A stretch of DNA of 64,000 nt from Rhynchopus euleeides (taxonomy: Eukaryota; Euglenozoa; Diplonemea; Diplonemida; Diplonemidae): positions 1,984,001 to 2,048,000 of the forward strand of contig OY723267.1 in the NCBI GenBank assembly GCA_963210315.1, written 5' to 3'. Shown one piece after another: positions 51,211-62,553 of the stretch (the first letter of the stretch is position 1; each line of letters starts with the position of its first letter). Below the pieces are notes generated by a model. That model was not told the origin of the DNA and searched no databases. It saw only the letters and a program-made list of their open reading frames with translations. The position numbers and the translations under genes were made by a program.

Positions 51211-52619
51211 AGGCGGAGGGGGGGGGGGTGTTGAAGAAGAAGAAGGTGGGGGAGAGGATTGTGTGGGGTGGGGGGGGGTTGGGCGGCCTTCCCTCAAGGC
51301 CCTTCTTCTCTCTCTGCCCCTGCTTCCTCCTCCTCTTCGTCCTGCTGCATCCCAGCGGGTTGGCTAGCCTTGCCTTGATCTAGATGGAGCGAGATGGGGG
51401 GGTGTGTGCATCGAGTCGTGTAAAGGGGGGGGGGGGTGGGCCTATTGTAATAATGGGCCCATCTCCCCCCCCCCCCTTTTTGTGTTGTGGTCAGCAGATC
51501 GCAAAAATCATTTTTTATTCGTGGGTTCTGTGTGCACAATGAAAAGGTGGAGCCATCGGAGTTTGCCATTCGGTGCTACCCTGCACAATTGCACGACTCT
51601 GAGGTGATTTCGCTCTGTCTTTTCGGGTCTGTTTGTCAAAGCGCTATGCGAGTCAAAACGCTTTGCGGGGGTCTTCGCTACGGAGTGATCGTCAGTCACT
51701 TCATCGTCAGTGACTTTGAAAGTGCCGCCTTGATATCCTTGTTGGATAGAACCCTCAATCAGCTGACGATCGTCAGTGCATTTTGGTGAATTTTCTGTTA
51801 GCTGAAATTAGCTGAAAACTGACGGAGATTGACGAAGGACAACGGCCAGCGAAGACCCCCTGCAACTGCCCTTGAAAGGCAACTGCCTCATTATTTCTCT
51901 CTTCTTCTGCACTTCCGAGCAAAGCCCCCTCCCCCCCCTCCCATTGAAACATTCGCGTGGCTTGTTGTGTGCGCGCGCTGTGGCACACAGGCGGGCTTCC
52001 CCCCACCCACCACCCCCTCTCCCCCGTTAGAATGCGGGCGGGAGGGTGGGGTGGGGTGGGGTGTGGTGGACTTAGATCTAAAATAGAGGAAAGACCGAGA
52101 GAAGCCGAAGGCGCCTTGCAACACCCCCACTCCCCCCCCCACCCCCTCCCCCACCTCGCCCTGTCCCTTGGGGAAGGCCCCTCACGGCATGAAGGGTTCA
52201 TCAGACATTCCGGTGGGAATATCAAGAGTCACCCCACCCCACCTCACCCACCCACCCAACAGCCGCTATACACACGAAGCGAGAAAGCCCTATTCCACTC
52301 CCCCCTGGCGCAGCTGGTCTCTCTTTGTATTACATAACACTAAATCGCAGCGCGCTTCGGGGGGGTGTGGTGCAGGTGGGCAGCTAACGCGGCGCACACC
52401 ACGTGCCAATCCTGAGTTCACATCGTTTCTTTTGCCAAAAGGGTGGGGGAAGCCAGGCGCGCATTCAGCCCGGGGGGGTTTTTTTTTGCTGGGGAGCGGA
52501 AGGGGGAGGGAGGGGGTTAATTCATTCTGTGATAGCGACAGGGAGACAGTGCTGACTGCTGTTGGTGCGGAAGCCAGCCTTCTGCTCCTCCCTGCCCCGG
52601 GCTACACCTGCAGCATCGT
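51211..52619. other. Gene-less interval
   Basis: No gene. G-runs near 51222, 51265 and 51427, C-run near 51465, several GTCAGT/ACTGAC words at 51690-51825, and a further G-run near 52470. CTACACCTGCAG precedes the CCCH gene ATG by a few bases. Confidence 0.55.
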
Positions 52620-54614
52620 ATGGCCGCATTTGACGTCCCCTTCGGCTCCCTCATCTTTGACACCGCTGGTGAACGGGAGACAAAGGAGGTTGCGTCTAGC
52701 GAGGGCATTACAGACGACCTCCGCAGCGCTTCAGCAGCCACATCGTATGTTATAGGGCATCATATGCAGGTGTTGGGCCGGGTTGGGCATTGCCTCGTCA
52801 TCTTGTTATCTTGGTGTCTCGCACGCAACTCCGCCACGCATGCATCAAATTCATCAAATGCAAAAAAAATGCAAAAAAAAATACCCCCAACGCCGCTGCA
52901 GGGACATGGAGGGGTCGCCTTCGCTGAGCCTCAACATCGCAGGCATCATGGAGGACCTGGACCTGATGCCCAAGGTATGCAAAATCACAATCCTCCAGAT
53001 TATTGGAGCGGATTGCCACAACGGCCTTCCAGTGATACGTCACTGCCCTGCGACCCCACTGTCTGCCAAACAAGGCGCAGTGCAGTTTGGCAGTGATGAG
53101 TTGTGGCTGGACTGCTCATCAGAACTCCCAGAGAGAATTCAAACAAGATGTAGTGTCGCAACTGCCTTGTCGTTTGCCTGTTGATCCTTCATTCCCAGAA
53201 GACTGTGCAAGGCATGCAAACCGGCATCACCACCACCCCGTTTGGACAGCACCTGCACCTGCAGCAGCAGCAGCAGCAGCAGCACCACCAGCAGCAGGAG
53301 AAGTTTCTCGAGGCACCGCCGCTCCTCCCGATGCCTCCGCCGGAGTTTGCGAAGCCCGCAGGGCCGAAGGGTGCGGAGCAGGGGCACTGCGGTGGCAGCG
53401 CTGCCGCCAGCAGCAACGGCACCGCCGGGGCGTGGTCCTCGTCCACCCCCCTGACCTCCTCCTCCTCGTCTGCGGCCAACTCTTCCTCGGAGCTGTCGGC
53501 ATCGAAGCACTTCTTCAACATCGACAACGCGCCGGAGGGCGCCTCGGCCCCCCTGCTGCCTGCCGCGCTTGCTGAGGAGCGCGACCTGGGGGTCCCCGCG
53601 TCGGGGCTGTGCATGGCACAGCACATGCAGAGGCCCATGCAGCACAGCAACAGCGCGTGCCATGGCAGCATGCCTGCAGGGGTTGACGTGCCTCCCGCTG
53701 GGGATGACGACAACTTCCACGACTTCGCGGCGTCGCTCGACCTGCTGCAGGACGACGGCATGGGCACCCTGCTGCCGCCTGCACGGGGCATCGGGATCGA
53801 GGGGCTGCAGGACCTGCAGGGCGACTACACACAGGACATGCAGGACATGGGCTACCCCGTGATGCCTGCCCTCACGTCCATCCGCAGCCTGCAGGGGCGG
53901 CGGCGCGACCTGCGGCAGAAGGGGTGCCTCAGCCACGTCAGCCAGTGTGAGATGACCGAGGAGACCGACGAGCTGCGCCGGCGGATGGTTGCCGCACAGC
54001 AGGTGCAGATGCATGCGGCACGGTCGCAGATGGCCAGCCTCGTGGCGTCGCACCGGCAGCAGGTGCTGCAGCAGGACACGTCCTTCAGCTCCAGCGATGC
54101 GTCGGATGCAAACCGCGTGGACCCCGAGCTGTACAAAGTGAAGCTGTGCCGCAACATCATGACAACGGGGGGCTGCCAGTATGCATCCCAGTGCGTCTTT
54201 GCCCATGCGCCTTGCGAGCTGCGGTCGAGGGAGACAAACCTCGATGTGCTGAAGAGGCTGTACGATGCGTGCAAGCCGACGGTCAACCCTCTGAAGTATA
54301 AGGTGATTCCCTGCAAGAAGTACCTCGAAGCGGGTGCATGCCCCTACAACGCGCACTGCGTGTATGCGCACGGCGAGGCAGAGCTGCGCACGGTGCAGCA
54401 CAACCTGCAGGTATGCCTAGTGCGTCTCGTGTGGTGGGTGGGGTGGTCTGTGCCTGACTTCCCGGGAACTCTGTTTTCTGCACGAATCCCCACAACCCCC
54501 ACTTATTTTCAGGCAATGAGTCGCATCCAGCAGATGTGCCAGGCGACTGGGCTGGTCTACGCGCCGCGCCACTCGCAGCAGTCTGCCCCGTACTGGGAGC
54601 CGGCTCGTCAGTAG
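52620..54614 (+). CDS. Tandem CCCH zinc-finger protein (TTP/TIS11-like), four exons
   Basis: Exons 52620-52744, 52902-52974, 53199-54410 and 54513-54614 join in frame to 503 aa; introns are 157, 224 and 102 bp with GTATGT, GTATGC and GTATGC donors. Two zinc fingers of the C-x8-C-x5-C-x3-H type lie at residues about 377-460: YKVKLCRNIMTTGGCQY and YKVIPCKKYLEAGACPY, each with the tristetraprolin-like lead-in. Such pairs bind AU-rich RNA elements and control mRNA decay or translation. The N-terminal two-thirds are Gln/His, Ser and Pro-rich, with a poly-Q/H stretch near residue 80. In a genome with polycistronic transcription such proteins are expected regulators; that link is inference. Confidence 0.88.
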
Positions 54615-56284
54615 AACACCGGACAGCGTGGTGTTGGCGACGTGCCGAAAGGGTGCTTGTGCTTGGGTGCACACCAATAGTCCCCGAGCAGCAAAAGGTG
54701 CGTACAACGGCAGGCCAGCTCCACGCCGGGTGATGTTTCGCAACCCAACACGCAGCCCACCACGCGCAACTTCGGGCTGAGCACGCTGACCAACCGTGTG
54801 GAACCTCCACAAATCCAACACGGAGCTGGATGTTCTGCTCGGCCTCTGCACAAGGCAAAGTCTGTTTACGGACAGTGACGTTTTTGCAGCCCTGTTGTGC
54901 GGCTACACTACCCCGACAAGAATTCAAACAAAAAAAGCTCGAAGAAGAAGGTCCGTCGGAACCACCAAGAGTCCCCGGTGCCACGGAAAAAAGGTCCCCC
55001 CTCCTCCCCCCACGTAATGCCCCTAGTTCCCCCCCCCTGTGACAACAGTATATATTTGTGCGAACGAACCGAGAGCCGGTGTTTTCTCCGCCCCCTCCCC
55101 CCCCACCCCACCCCCCTCCCGAGGCCTGTGTTAGCGAAACACAGGGCTGTGGGGTGCTATTCCTAAGGCCCCATATCGGGCTTGGTCTATTCTTGGCGTT
55201 CTTAGCGTTTGTTCGTTTTTTTCAGTGATACATTTTGTAGCTCGTGCCCCTCTCTCGCTGGTGGTGGGGGGGGAGGGGGTGGGCCATGCCATGTCATGGA
55301 AGCGCCCCACACACCCGTCGTTCGGAGGGGAGTGACGTGTTTTCATCGAGAATGGTGATGTGTGGTGTGCAACCTACACAAGATAATAAGGCTAACGTAT
55401 GTGTGGGGTGTGTGTATGTGCGTGTGTGTGATTTTGTTTTCCGATTCGAGCGCAATCGCTGCTCGCAGCGTCTCGTGTGGAGGGGCTGTCGGTAGTATGC
55501 GTTTTGTTGCACAAGCTAGGATAGCAGAGAACCAGTTGAGGCCAGTGTTGGAGGTTCTATATCGGGTGCGGAGAAAACGCGGTGGGGGGGGTGTGTGCGG
55601 CGTTTGCACTGTTGCGCGATGCAGTGACATTTCTCCCCAAGAAACTCCAACAGAAAAAGAAGATTTTTTTTAAAAACATCCCAGAACCCCATAATTTAAA
55701 ACATAAACAAAACGACAAAAAAGACAAACAAACAAACCATCCAAGCAAGGCTATCAGCCCTCCGGAAGATCCCTCTGCCGTAGCCGCTGATAGCCTTTGC
55801 ACCCAGTGATTCTGTGAATATTGCACCCCCTGAGGGGGTGGGGCTGTGGCCGCAACTCGCGACACGGCACGATTTCAGTAAAAGCAATTGCAACCCCCGC
55901 CCGCCCCGCCACCGTCCCTCCCCCCCTTCCTCCATTGGCACGACACAATGCCTTCGGGGTAGCACCCTACCGCCACACCCGCCTGTTGCATCTTCGTCAG
56001 GCTGAAGGGTTGTCGGTTGTCGGTCACCAAGAAGACCAACATCATTCTGTCAGACAACAGCCCCCCCCCCCCCCCCCCCCAGAACGGTTGTTCAAAAAGC
56101 TGAACCAGGGTTGCTTCCCCGAAAATCGGAGGAACTGCGTGGGATCTCTCCTCTGTCAGAACGACTTTGAGGGGTGTGGGGTGGGGGGGGTATTTGGGGG
56201 ATGCATACACGCCTTCACCTCCCCGGGCACCCGGGAGGTGAAGACCGCGTCGTGTGTGTGTGTGGGGGGGGGGGGGGGGGGTTA
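54615..56284. other. Gene-less interval
   Basis: No supported gene. Holds a flank-motif module at 55360, a C-run near 56060, a GT tract followed by a long G-run (56240-56280), and the TA that borders the next element. Confidence 0.55.
55360..55405 (+). repeat. Dispersed flank motif, second module
   Basis: TGTGGTGTGCAACCTACACA, then AGATAATAAGGCTAACGT; diverged copy downstream of the CCCH gene. Confidence 0.4.
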
Positions 56285-57438
56285 GGGGGGCTAATTCAAC
56301 CCAAAAAACGGGAGTAAACCCCACTTTTCCAGGGAGCACCCCTAAACATGAAACCAATGCTACAAACCGACCCAAACCAGTCCAGAAACGTGTTTCTGGG
56401 GGGTTTTGGTGACCTGTGTGGCCCAGAGAGGTCCAGAGAGGCCCAGAAACGCGATATTTTTCAGTTGGCACAGATGTGGTACCAGATGCGGTACCCTGAA
56501 TGGCCGAGAAAAACAGCCGATGGGCACTGCTTTCTGCAGGCACTGCGGCTTGACGTCATGTGTCACCATTGCATCAATGTAGTCACGCTTGAGCCACTTC
56601 GATAGTGTTCCGCCCCCTTCACAGTTTTTAAGATTGGAAAGGAGTGTTTCTCGTGCTTGGCGTGTCACCGTACCTTTTTCACGTACCCCAATGCTGGCTG
56701 GCACGACATGAACTGCGCCAGCCACTCCGGTGCATCTCCCGGAGGAGGGAGACGAGCTTATCCTCGAGAAGGAAAACGTTCTCGATCCGAGTGGCGCTCA
56801 GCTCGCCAGCAGGTTCCTTGTCATTTGCCTTCAATTATTTGAGGGCGTAGGCATTCCGCCCCATGAGAATGGCAAGGGCTGCTATTTGATACTCTTGAAG
56901 TGAGCAGGGCATCAAGTGCTCACTTGGGGGATATCGAGGTCGCTGAGTTATTGCCTCCTCTGAATGGCGTCGGAATGGACCAACACTCCGAGCAGCGTCC
57001 TGCTTCCGCCCATAGTGCGTGCCCACCATCTCTGGAACCTCAATCTACAAGGGATACCAACCTTCTCAGTGCAACCACGAGTGCATTTTGGCCTCTGCCC
57101 CCACCCCGTGGTGCTGCTTGTCGCCCCTCGGTATATGGTGATGTTACATCGATCCGCGGCATGAAGTAGAGCTTGACCGACGAACCATTCGGTTGTTTTG
57201 ACCACAGGTTTTGCTTTATGTTGCAGCAGCCGCTGGAAACTGGCACAGCACTGGTACCACATCTGTGCCAAAAAATTGGAGACGCAAAAAAAGAGCTTTC
57301 CGGGCCGAATTTGGGCCTATTTCGGGCAGATACCGAATTTCCGGGGTGATATGGGGTGTTTCTGGCCTTTTGGTGCCCTTGGGGGCCTCTCTGCGGCGAA
57401 GTTGAAAATTTGGGTTTACTCCCGGTTTTAGCCCCCCC
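56285..57438. mobile_element. TA-flanked inverted-repeat element, 1,154 bp
   Basis: Ends GGGGGGCTAA...CGGGAGTAAACCC and, inverted, GGGGGGGCTAAAACCGGGAG. TA lies on both sides (56283-56284, 57439-57440). An inner inverted repeat, TTGGCACAGATGTGGTACCA, occurs near 56464 and 57250. The minus strand of the interior reads as decayed coding sequence (for example SKWLKRDYIDAMVTHDVKPQ near 56545-56605, and LAILMGRNAYALK before a stop near 56835), with stops and frameshifts. I cannot name the protein. Length and layout match 19318-20473. Confidence 0.72.
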
Positions 57439-57440
57439 TA

Positions 57441-58208
57441 GGCATAGGGTGCGGGCGATTCGGTTATCGCCCAAATCGCAAAAATTATCGCCCTCATTAT
57501 CGCCCATTCTGTCAAGGCGATAAGTGGGCGATAATTTTTCCGTCGTATTTTTGGGGGCAAAATGGCGGCCAGGGACGTCAGATCACTGCTGAGGTGGTGA
57601 GTGGGTCATTGCCTCAGTGAAGACCCGGTTCCTGACCAAGGTCAAGCCCTCTGCTCCAGTGTTCTCAGTGGGTGATGACTCTGTGACTAGGGTCAGAACC
57701 GCCCCAGGTCTCAGATCAGCCGTGAAGCTTCCTGTGGGCTATGCAACGAGTCATTTCAAACGTACGGTGTTCATCTCCTCCCATTCAGACCGACTACACT
57801 AGGACCACGCATCTCCTTCAACACTAAGGTGTACCCGCTTCATGCTCACGAGTGCTCCTAGTAACGGCGAGTGAACAGGTCCTGAGCGAGGTCAGGATCT
57901 GGGCCAATGCCCAGTTCCTCGCGGGTTTTGACCGAGGAAGTGACCCACCCACATGACGTCAGTGGTCAGAAGCTGATTTCTGATGCAGAATCCTAGGTCT
58001 TGGCCCAGTTGTTGACGAGGTCACAGGGTCAGTAGAGCGGTAATCACCACTAGCTGAAGACCCCTTCAGAAAGTGTGAAAGAAAACGGGCGATACTGGGC
58101 GATAATTTGGCGATAATGGGCGATAAGGCGATTCGATACGCGATAATCGGGGCTCGAACCCGGTTGGGCGAATATAGGGCGATAGGCGAATCGCCCGCAC
58201 CCTATGCC
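57441..58208. mobile_element. TA-flanked inverted-repeat element carrying an rRNA-like insert, 768 bp
   Basis: The first 22 bases are perfectly repeated in inverted form at the other end; they begin GGCATAGGGTGCGGGCGATT. TA at both edges (57439-57440, 58209-58210), the left one shared with the previous element. Subterminal DNA is packed with GCGATAA/TTATCGCC words. The central 500 bp are of different composition and hold the LSU-rRNA-like fragment. Confidence 0.78.
57706..57879 (+). other. Fragment resembling the 5' region of large-subunit rRNA
   Basis: AGGTCTCAGATCAG at 57706 resembles the conserved start of eukaryotic 28S rRNA, and TAGTAACGGCGAGTGAACAG at 57859 matches the highly conserved stretch that in 28S follows about 80 bases later; here the two are about 150 bases apart, with unrelated or scrambled sequence between. 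It is a fragment, not a functional rRNA gene. Confidence 0.5.
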
Positions 58209-58317
58209 TAGGGGGGGGGGGTGGGACGCAGGGTGAAAAAAGAGGCAGACTGAGCCACATACAGTAGTTCGTGAATTGTCGACACCAAAATAAGACACAT
58301 TCGCGTGTGTAGTGGAG

Positions 58318-58375
58318 ATCACATCAAGAGCAAGTGCTCGGTGTGTGTCTACACTAATATAAAAAGATTCACGTG
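58318..58375 (+). repeat. Dispersed flank motif, both modules adjacent
   Basis: GATCACATCAAGAGCAAGTG, then CTCGGTGTGTGTCTACACTA and ATATAAAAAGATTCACGTG; the only copy where module one and module two are contiguous, so it defines the full length (about 58 bp). Confidence 0.55.
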
Positions 58376-58720
58376 TGTGTGTGTGTGGGGAGGAAGGAGG
58401 GGGCTGGAGGGGGGGGGGAAGGAAGTGGGACAAAAACAAGCTTCATCCTGACCACCCTTCCCCTTCCCTTCCCGTGCCCCCTCCCCCACGCCACCATGGG
58501 ATTGCGGCTGCGGTTTAGCCGCCGGGCCGGCTTTCCTTTGTATTTTGTAACCATACCGCCCCTCTCTGCGTTTGCGTTTCAGACTCTTTCTCTCTCTTCC
58601 CCGAACCCATTCGCCTCAAGCCGCCGTCGGGGTAGTGTGACGTGTGTGGGGTGATCGTTTTTGCCGCACAAACAACGCCTTTTTTTGATCTTTTTCTTTG
58701 CGGGAATAGAGAGGGGGGAA

Positions 58721-58733
58721 ATTGCATCAAGAG
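58721..58733 (+). repeat. Dispersed flank motif, short copy
   Basis: ATTGCATCAAGAG, diverged beyond this core. Confidence 0.3.
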
Positions 58734-61700
58734 CCGCCTGATTTTTATTGACCTGGTTTTGGCGGTGTGTTGTGCGCTGTTGCGGGCACCAAGAAGCCAT
58801 GGATCAGCCAAATTCAGTCGGAAGAGCGGGGGGTGGGGAGGAATGAGGTGTGCACCTGCCCCCCAGGTGGGGGTGGGGCACGCTGCGTTCCCCTCCACAG
58901 CCCCAGTTCAAAAAAAATGACCCACGCGGGTGTGAAGGTGGCCTCCTCTGTTCGCGACACCCCTCCCCTCTTTCCCCCCCCCCCCCACGCCCATGTTTCC
59001 TTTGCGCATTTTTTGAGGATCTTTTTTGACTCATTTTTTTTAAAACCGGGGGGGAGTTTTCCCGGTTTCCCTCTCGTCCTGTATTTCCCCCACCCCCCTA
59101 TCTCGTCACCTCCCCCTCGCCCCTCTCCCCCCACCCCCCCGGTCATTCTGTGGCCATCCTTACGCTGGCCTACCATGGTGGCACCTGCTCCTTTCCCCCA
59201 CCACTATTACCACCACCTACTGCGCTGGTGTAGTTCAGTCATTCACCGAGGTATAGTACTCTGCCCGCTTCCTTCGGCACCGGCCACCATGTGTTGCGTG
59301 CCTTTCTCTTGAATCTGTGGCCTGGCTTCCCATTTAAGGCTGGTGTGGGTGTGGGTTTCGAAAGCTTGCCTTGCTGTGTATGCGGAATCATCGGCGATCG
59401 TGATCACGGCACAAACGCCACGTGATGACATGATCGTGTCCGTCGCCTGAGTAGGGGCGGGTGGGGAAAACGGGTACCTTCCTGTCCCTGTATCAGCCTT
59501 GTGCGTCTCCCCTCAACCACCATTGCAAATGCACGAGCCAAAAGGCCAGCAGTGGTTCCAGGGAGTGGTGGGGGTCATATTTGAAACCCAGGTAGACCTG
59601 CACATCTAACAGAGGTGGGATATCGGGAGCCCGGTGTCGTCACGGCAGCACGGGCTTCTGTATTTCCCCTCCCCACATTCTATTTCCAGGAATACGGATA
59701 AAATCTGAAAACAGCCGCCCCCCCCCCCCCCTGTTTGCAAATAACGGCACCACACAGGGCACTATCCCTGACCCGACCCCGGAAAGAAGCACACGAGTGA
59801 GCCAACGCTACAACGACGTAGCGCACAACGTGGGGGGACGGGAACGAAGTTAAAAAAAAATAACCCAGATCGGGCAAGACTGTCAGGTTTTGAGGTGAAG
59901 TGTGCCAACTCATGGTAGGTTATTTTTACTCTCGTCACAACCCGGCTTGTGATTCTGTCGAAACCCAAAAAAAATGATGCAAAAAAATAAAATAAACGAA
60001 CTGGTGTGAAAATGCGTCCGCTGTCAACCCCAAACAACAGTGCATCCGACTGTTTTTTTTTGCCCTTGCGTGGCCTTGTTCACATCACGCACTGCCCTGG
60101 TATTCTGTAGTGTATTCACCCCGCAGCACAGCCAGAACACTCAGCCATCCCCCCACACGCGGAGGGTTTCTGAGCGGTGCAACCATCTTTACCAGGGCAG
60201 TGCATGGTTTTGAGCTGAGGGGCGCTGCCAAGAGGCATCAGGGTGCGCCGCGTTTGTCAGTTGCCGCGTGATGGATATTTTGACCCCCCCCCCCCCTCCT
60301 CCCCACGCCCCACACCCTGCCCCCTATCTCCCCCACCCCCACCCAACACACCGACGTTATGATATTGTAGAACAAAATGGGGGCGGGCGGGGGTGTGTAC
60401 TTTGTGGGGGGGGGGGGGACCCCATCACGCGGTCCGGATAAAGCCTCTCGACACGGCTGAAGTGGTTCTGACCCGCTGGTGGTGAAGGGGGGGGGATATG
60501 CCGAGATTCAGATCTCTCTGGCAAAGACTCTGCGCCAAATAGCCAGTAGATCGGTTAGGAGCGGGTGGGTCCAAATGAACCTGGCATTGCGGACTGCTCC
60601 GTCAAAAAAAATAAACTGAAAACTCGAGAGGTGACAGGGCGTGCGCAGGCATCGAGCCGCCCTCTCTAAAAAAAATGTACCGGGGTTGTGGGACGACACC
60701 CCGACCTGAGAGTCCTGCACGTCGGGCGGTGTGGTGTTGTCGATTCCCCGATGCTGCTTCAAAAATATCGAGAGCAGCGTGCTGCTCAGGCTGGGCCCCC
60801 CCCTCCCACCACCCCCCTTACACCAATGCCGACCGGTGTGCCGATACAGAGATTCGATACGATATGATATGTTCTTTAGACTGGAACTTTTTTTATTTTT
60901 ATTTTTATTTCCGATACGACAAACTCTCTCTCTCCCCCCTCTCCCCGCCCCCAACGAACGGCCAGGCGAATACACGACACAACGACCCCCCCCCCCTCTC
61001 CAGGGGGCGACGACCACGGCCAAAAATCGTTCAAATTTGAGAAAGCGTTCAAAACTCCCCCAGGAGGATGGCCTTCTTCGCCCAGAACTGCTGAAAAATT
61101 GAGAATTTCGCAATCAGTTTGCCGTGCAGCGCGTCTCCCGTGGGCCTCTTCTGTACGATGCAGATCTGCGAATCCACAGCACTGCCAAAAAAAACAAGAA
61201 GGGGGGGCGAGAATGAAACAGCCATCCCCCTCGCTTGCCTCACAAAACTGGCTGCAAACCGGGGGGGTGTTTTCTGACACACACACACAGTGTGGGAACA
61301 GAGCAGAACGGCAATCTCCCCCACACACGAACACAAAAAAAAACAAGCCCCCCCCCCACCCACCCTCCAGGAAATGGGGTGCGACACTGCCCTGTTCCGT
61401 GTTGTGTCGTCCTCCAAGATTGGCCGGCCATGCCAAAAACCAGAGTGGCCGGATGATGGGGTGGGGGATGTACCCTCAAGGAGCGGGGGGAAGGTTTACC
61501 GCTCTGTGCAGGGATGTCTTTAAATCATGGGGTTTTCGGCAGATTTTCAGATTCTCAATCGTAAAAACCCCCTGTTTTTCCCCCTCCAAAATGGGGGTGG
61601 CACAGCGTCGTTCTACCACACGAGAGGGTCGTTTTTGGCATCAACGGATCAAACCCTCTTCACGGTGACCCTACTCAAATTTTTTTGAGTCACTGGGGGC

Positions 61701-61781
61701 CATTTACTGTGCGTCAAAGTGTCGACGATTGGCCACCTTTTTGGTGCCGTGGCTGGTGGGTGGCCATGGGCACACGCTAGC

Positions 61782-61837
61782 TGGGGGGTCTGGGGGGCAG
61801 AGCCCCCCAGCCGCCGGAGGCCACGGTAGTGAGCATA
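61782..61837 (-). repeat. Palindromic GC cassette, copy 5
   Basis: Reverse orientation: GGGGGGTCTGGGGGGC, AGA, GCCCCCCAG, then the GGAGGCCACGGTAGTGAGC end. Confidence 0.88.
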
Positions 61838-62553
61838 TGTTCCTGCAAAACCATACTCTCTTCGACGTCGACCGTCGAACCAGTGTAGCCGGGTTGACGC
61901 TTTGTCGGGGCTTACCAATCGTCGACCCAGTAAAACTGGTCGACGCGTTTTTATGGGGGGTGGAAACCCGGGTTTGCGGGTTTGCGTGAGTACCCCAAAG
62001 CAAGGTGGCACCAGAATGTGCCTTCGACTTTTGCCGAAACTCTCATTTGTGAGGCCTTTCCTGTCGTGGGTGGGGTTTTGCTGTTTCAACTGTTGTGAGT
62101 TGTGTGTGGAGCTGGTGGGTGATGGGGAAAAGACTGGAAAGTCCTGTCGTGCTGTGGCTGATTAGTGGGGCTAGCGCAGCAGGTCTCTCATTCATTCACA
62201 CCAAGGTAGTTCCCATCCTCACAGTTTTTCTTTCTCTGCAGATTTCCCGAGACTGGGACCCAGGTGTGTTTTTAATCCCCGGTCTTCCCAGCCAAAAATC
62301 CCCGATTCATTCCCGCTTTTTTCCAGCAAAAAATGGTACCCGATGTCCCTCCTCCCCAGTGTGGGGCCCTTGGTCTTGTACCAATTGGGTTCCTTCCACG
62401 GTTCCTCCCGCTCGCGCCATCCTCGGGTGCTGGAGGAAAACCCCCAAAAAAAACGGCTTTCGGGACCGTTATTCCGACGATACCCCCCGATATGCCAGCT
62501 GAAACAGCCCAAGGACTTGCTGCGGTTACTAGACGGGCAAACACACGCTCCAC

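Larger units (their letters stand above)
58211..61508. other. Gene-less interval of about 3.3 kb
   Basis: No gene supported on either strand. Rich in homopolymers: G-runs near 58210, 58410 and 60405; C-runs near 58977, 59710, 60285, 60985; A/T tracts near 59028 and 60890. Two flank-motif copies (58318, 58721). No complete tRNA could be recognised. Confidence 0.5.

Noticed and set aside
58140..58170. tRNA B-box-like GGTTCGAGCC on the minus strand
   Set aside because: It lies in the end of a TA-type element, no matching A-box or cloverleaf can be drawn.
59225..59290. GGTGTAGTTCAGT stretch that looked like a tRNA D-arm
   Set aside because: No acceptor or anticodon stem pairs with it and no T-arm consensus follows.
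60508..61436. Two overlapping minus-strand frames of about 190-200 codons
   Set aside because: Generated by homopolymer C/G runs; Gly/Pro/Arg-rich and without motif or acceptor-like start.
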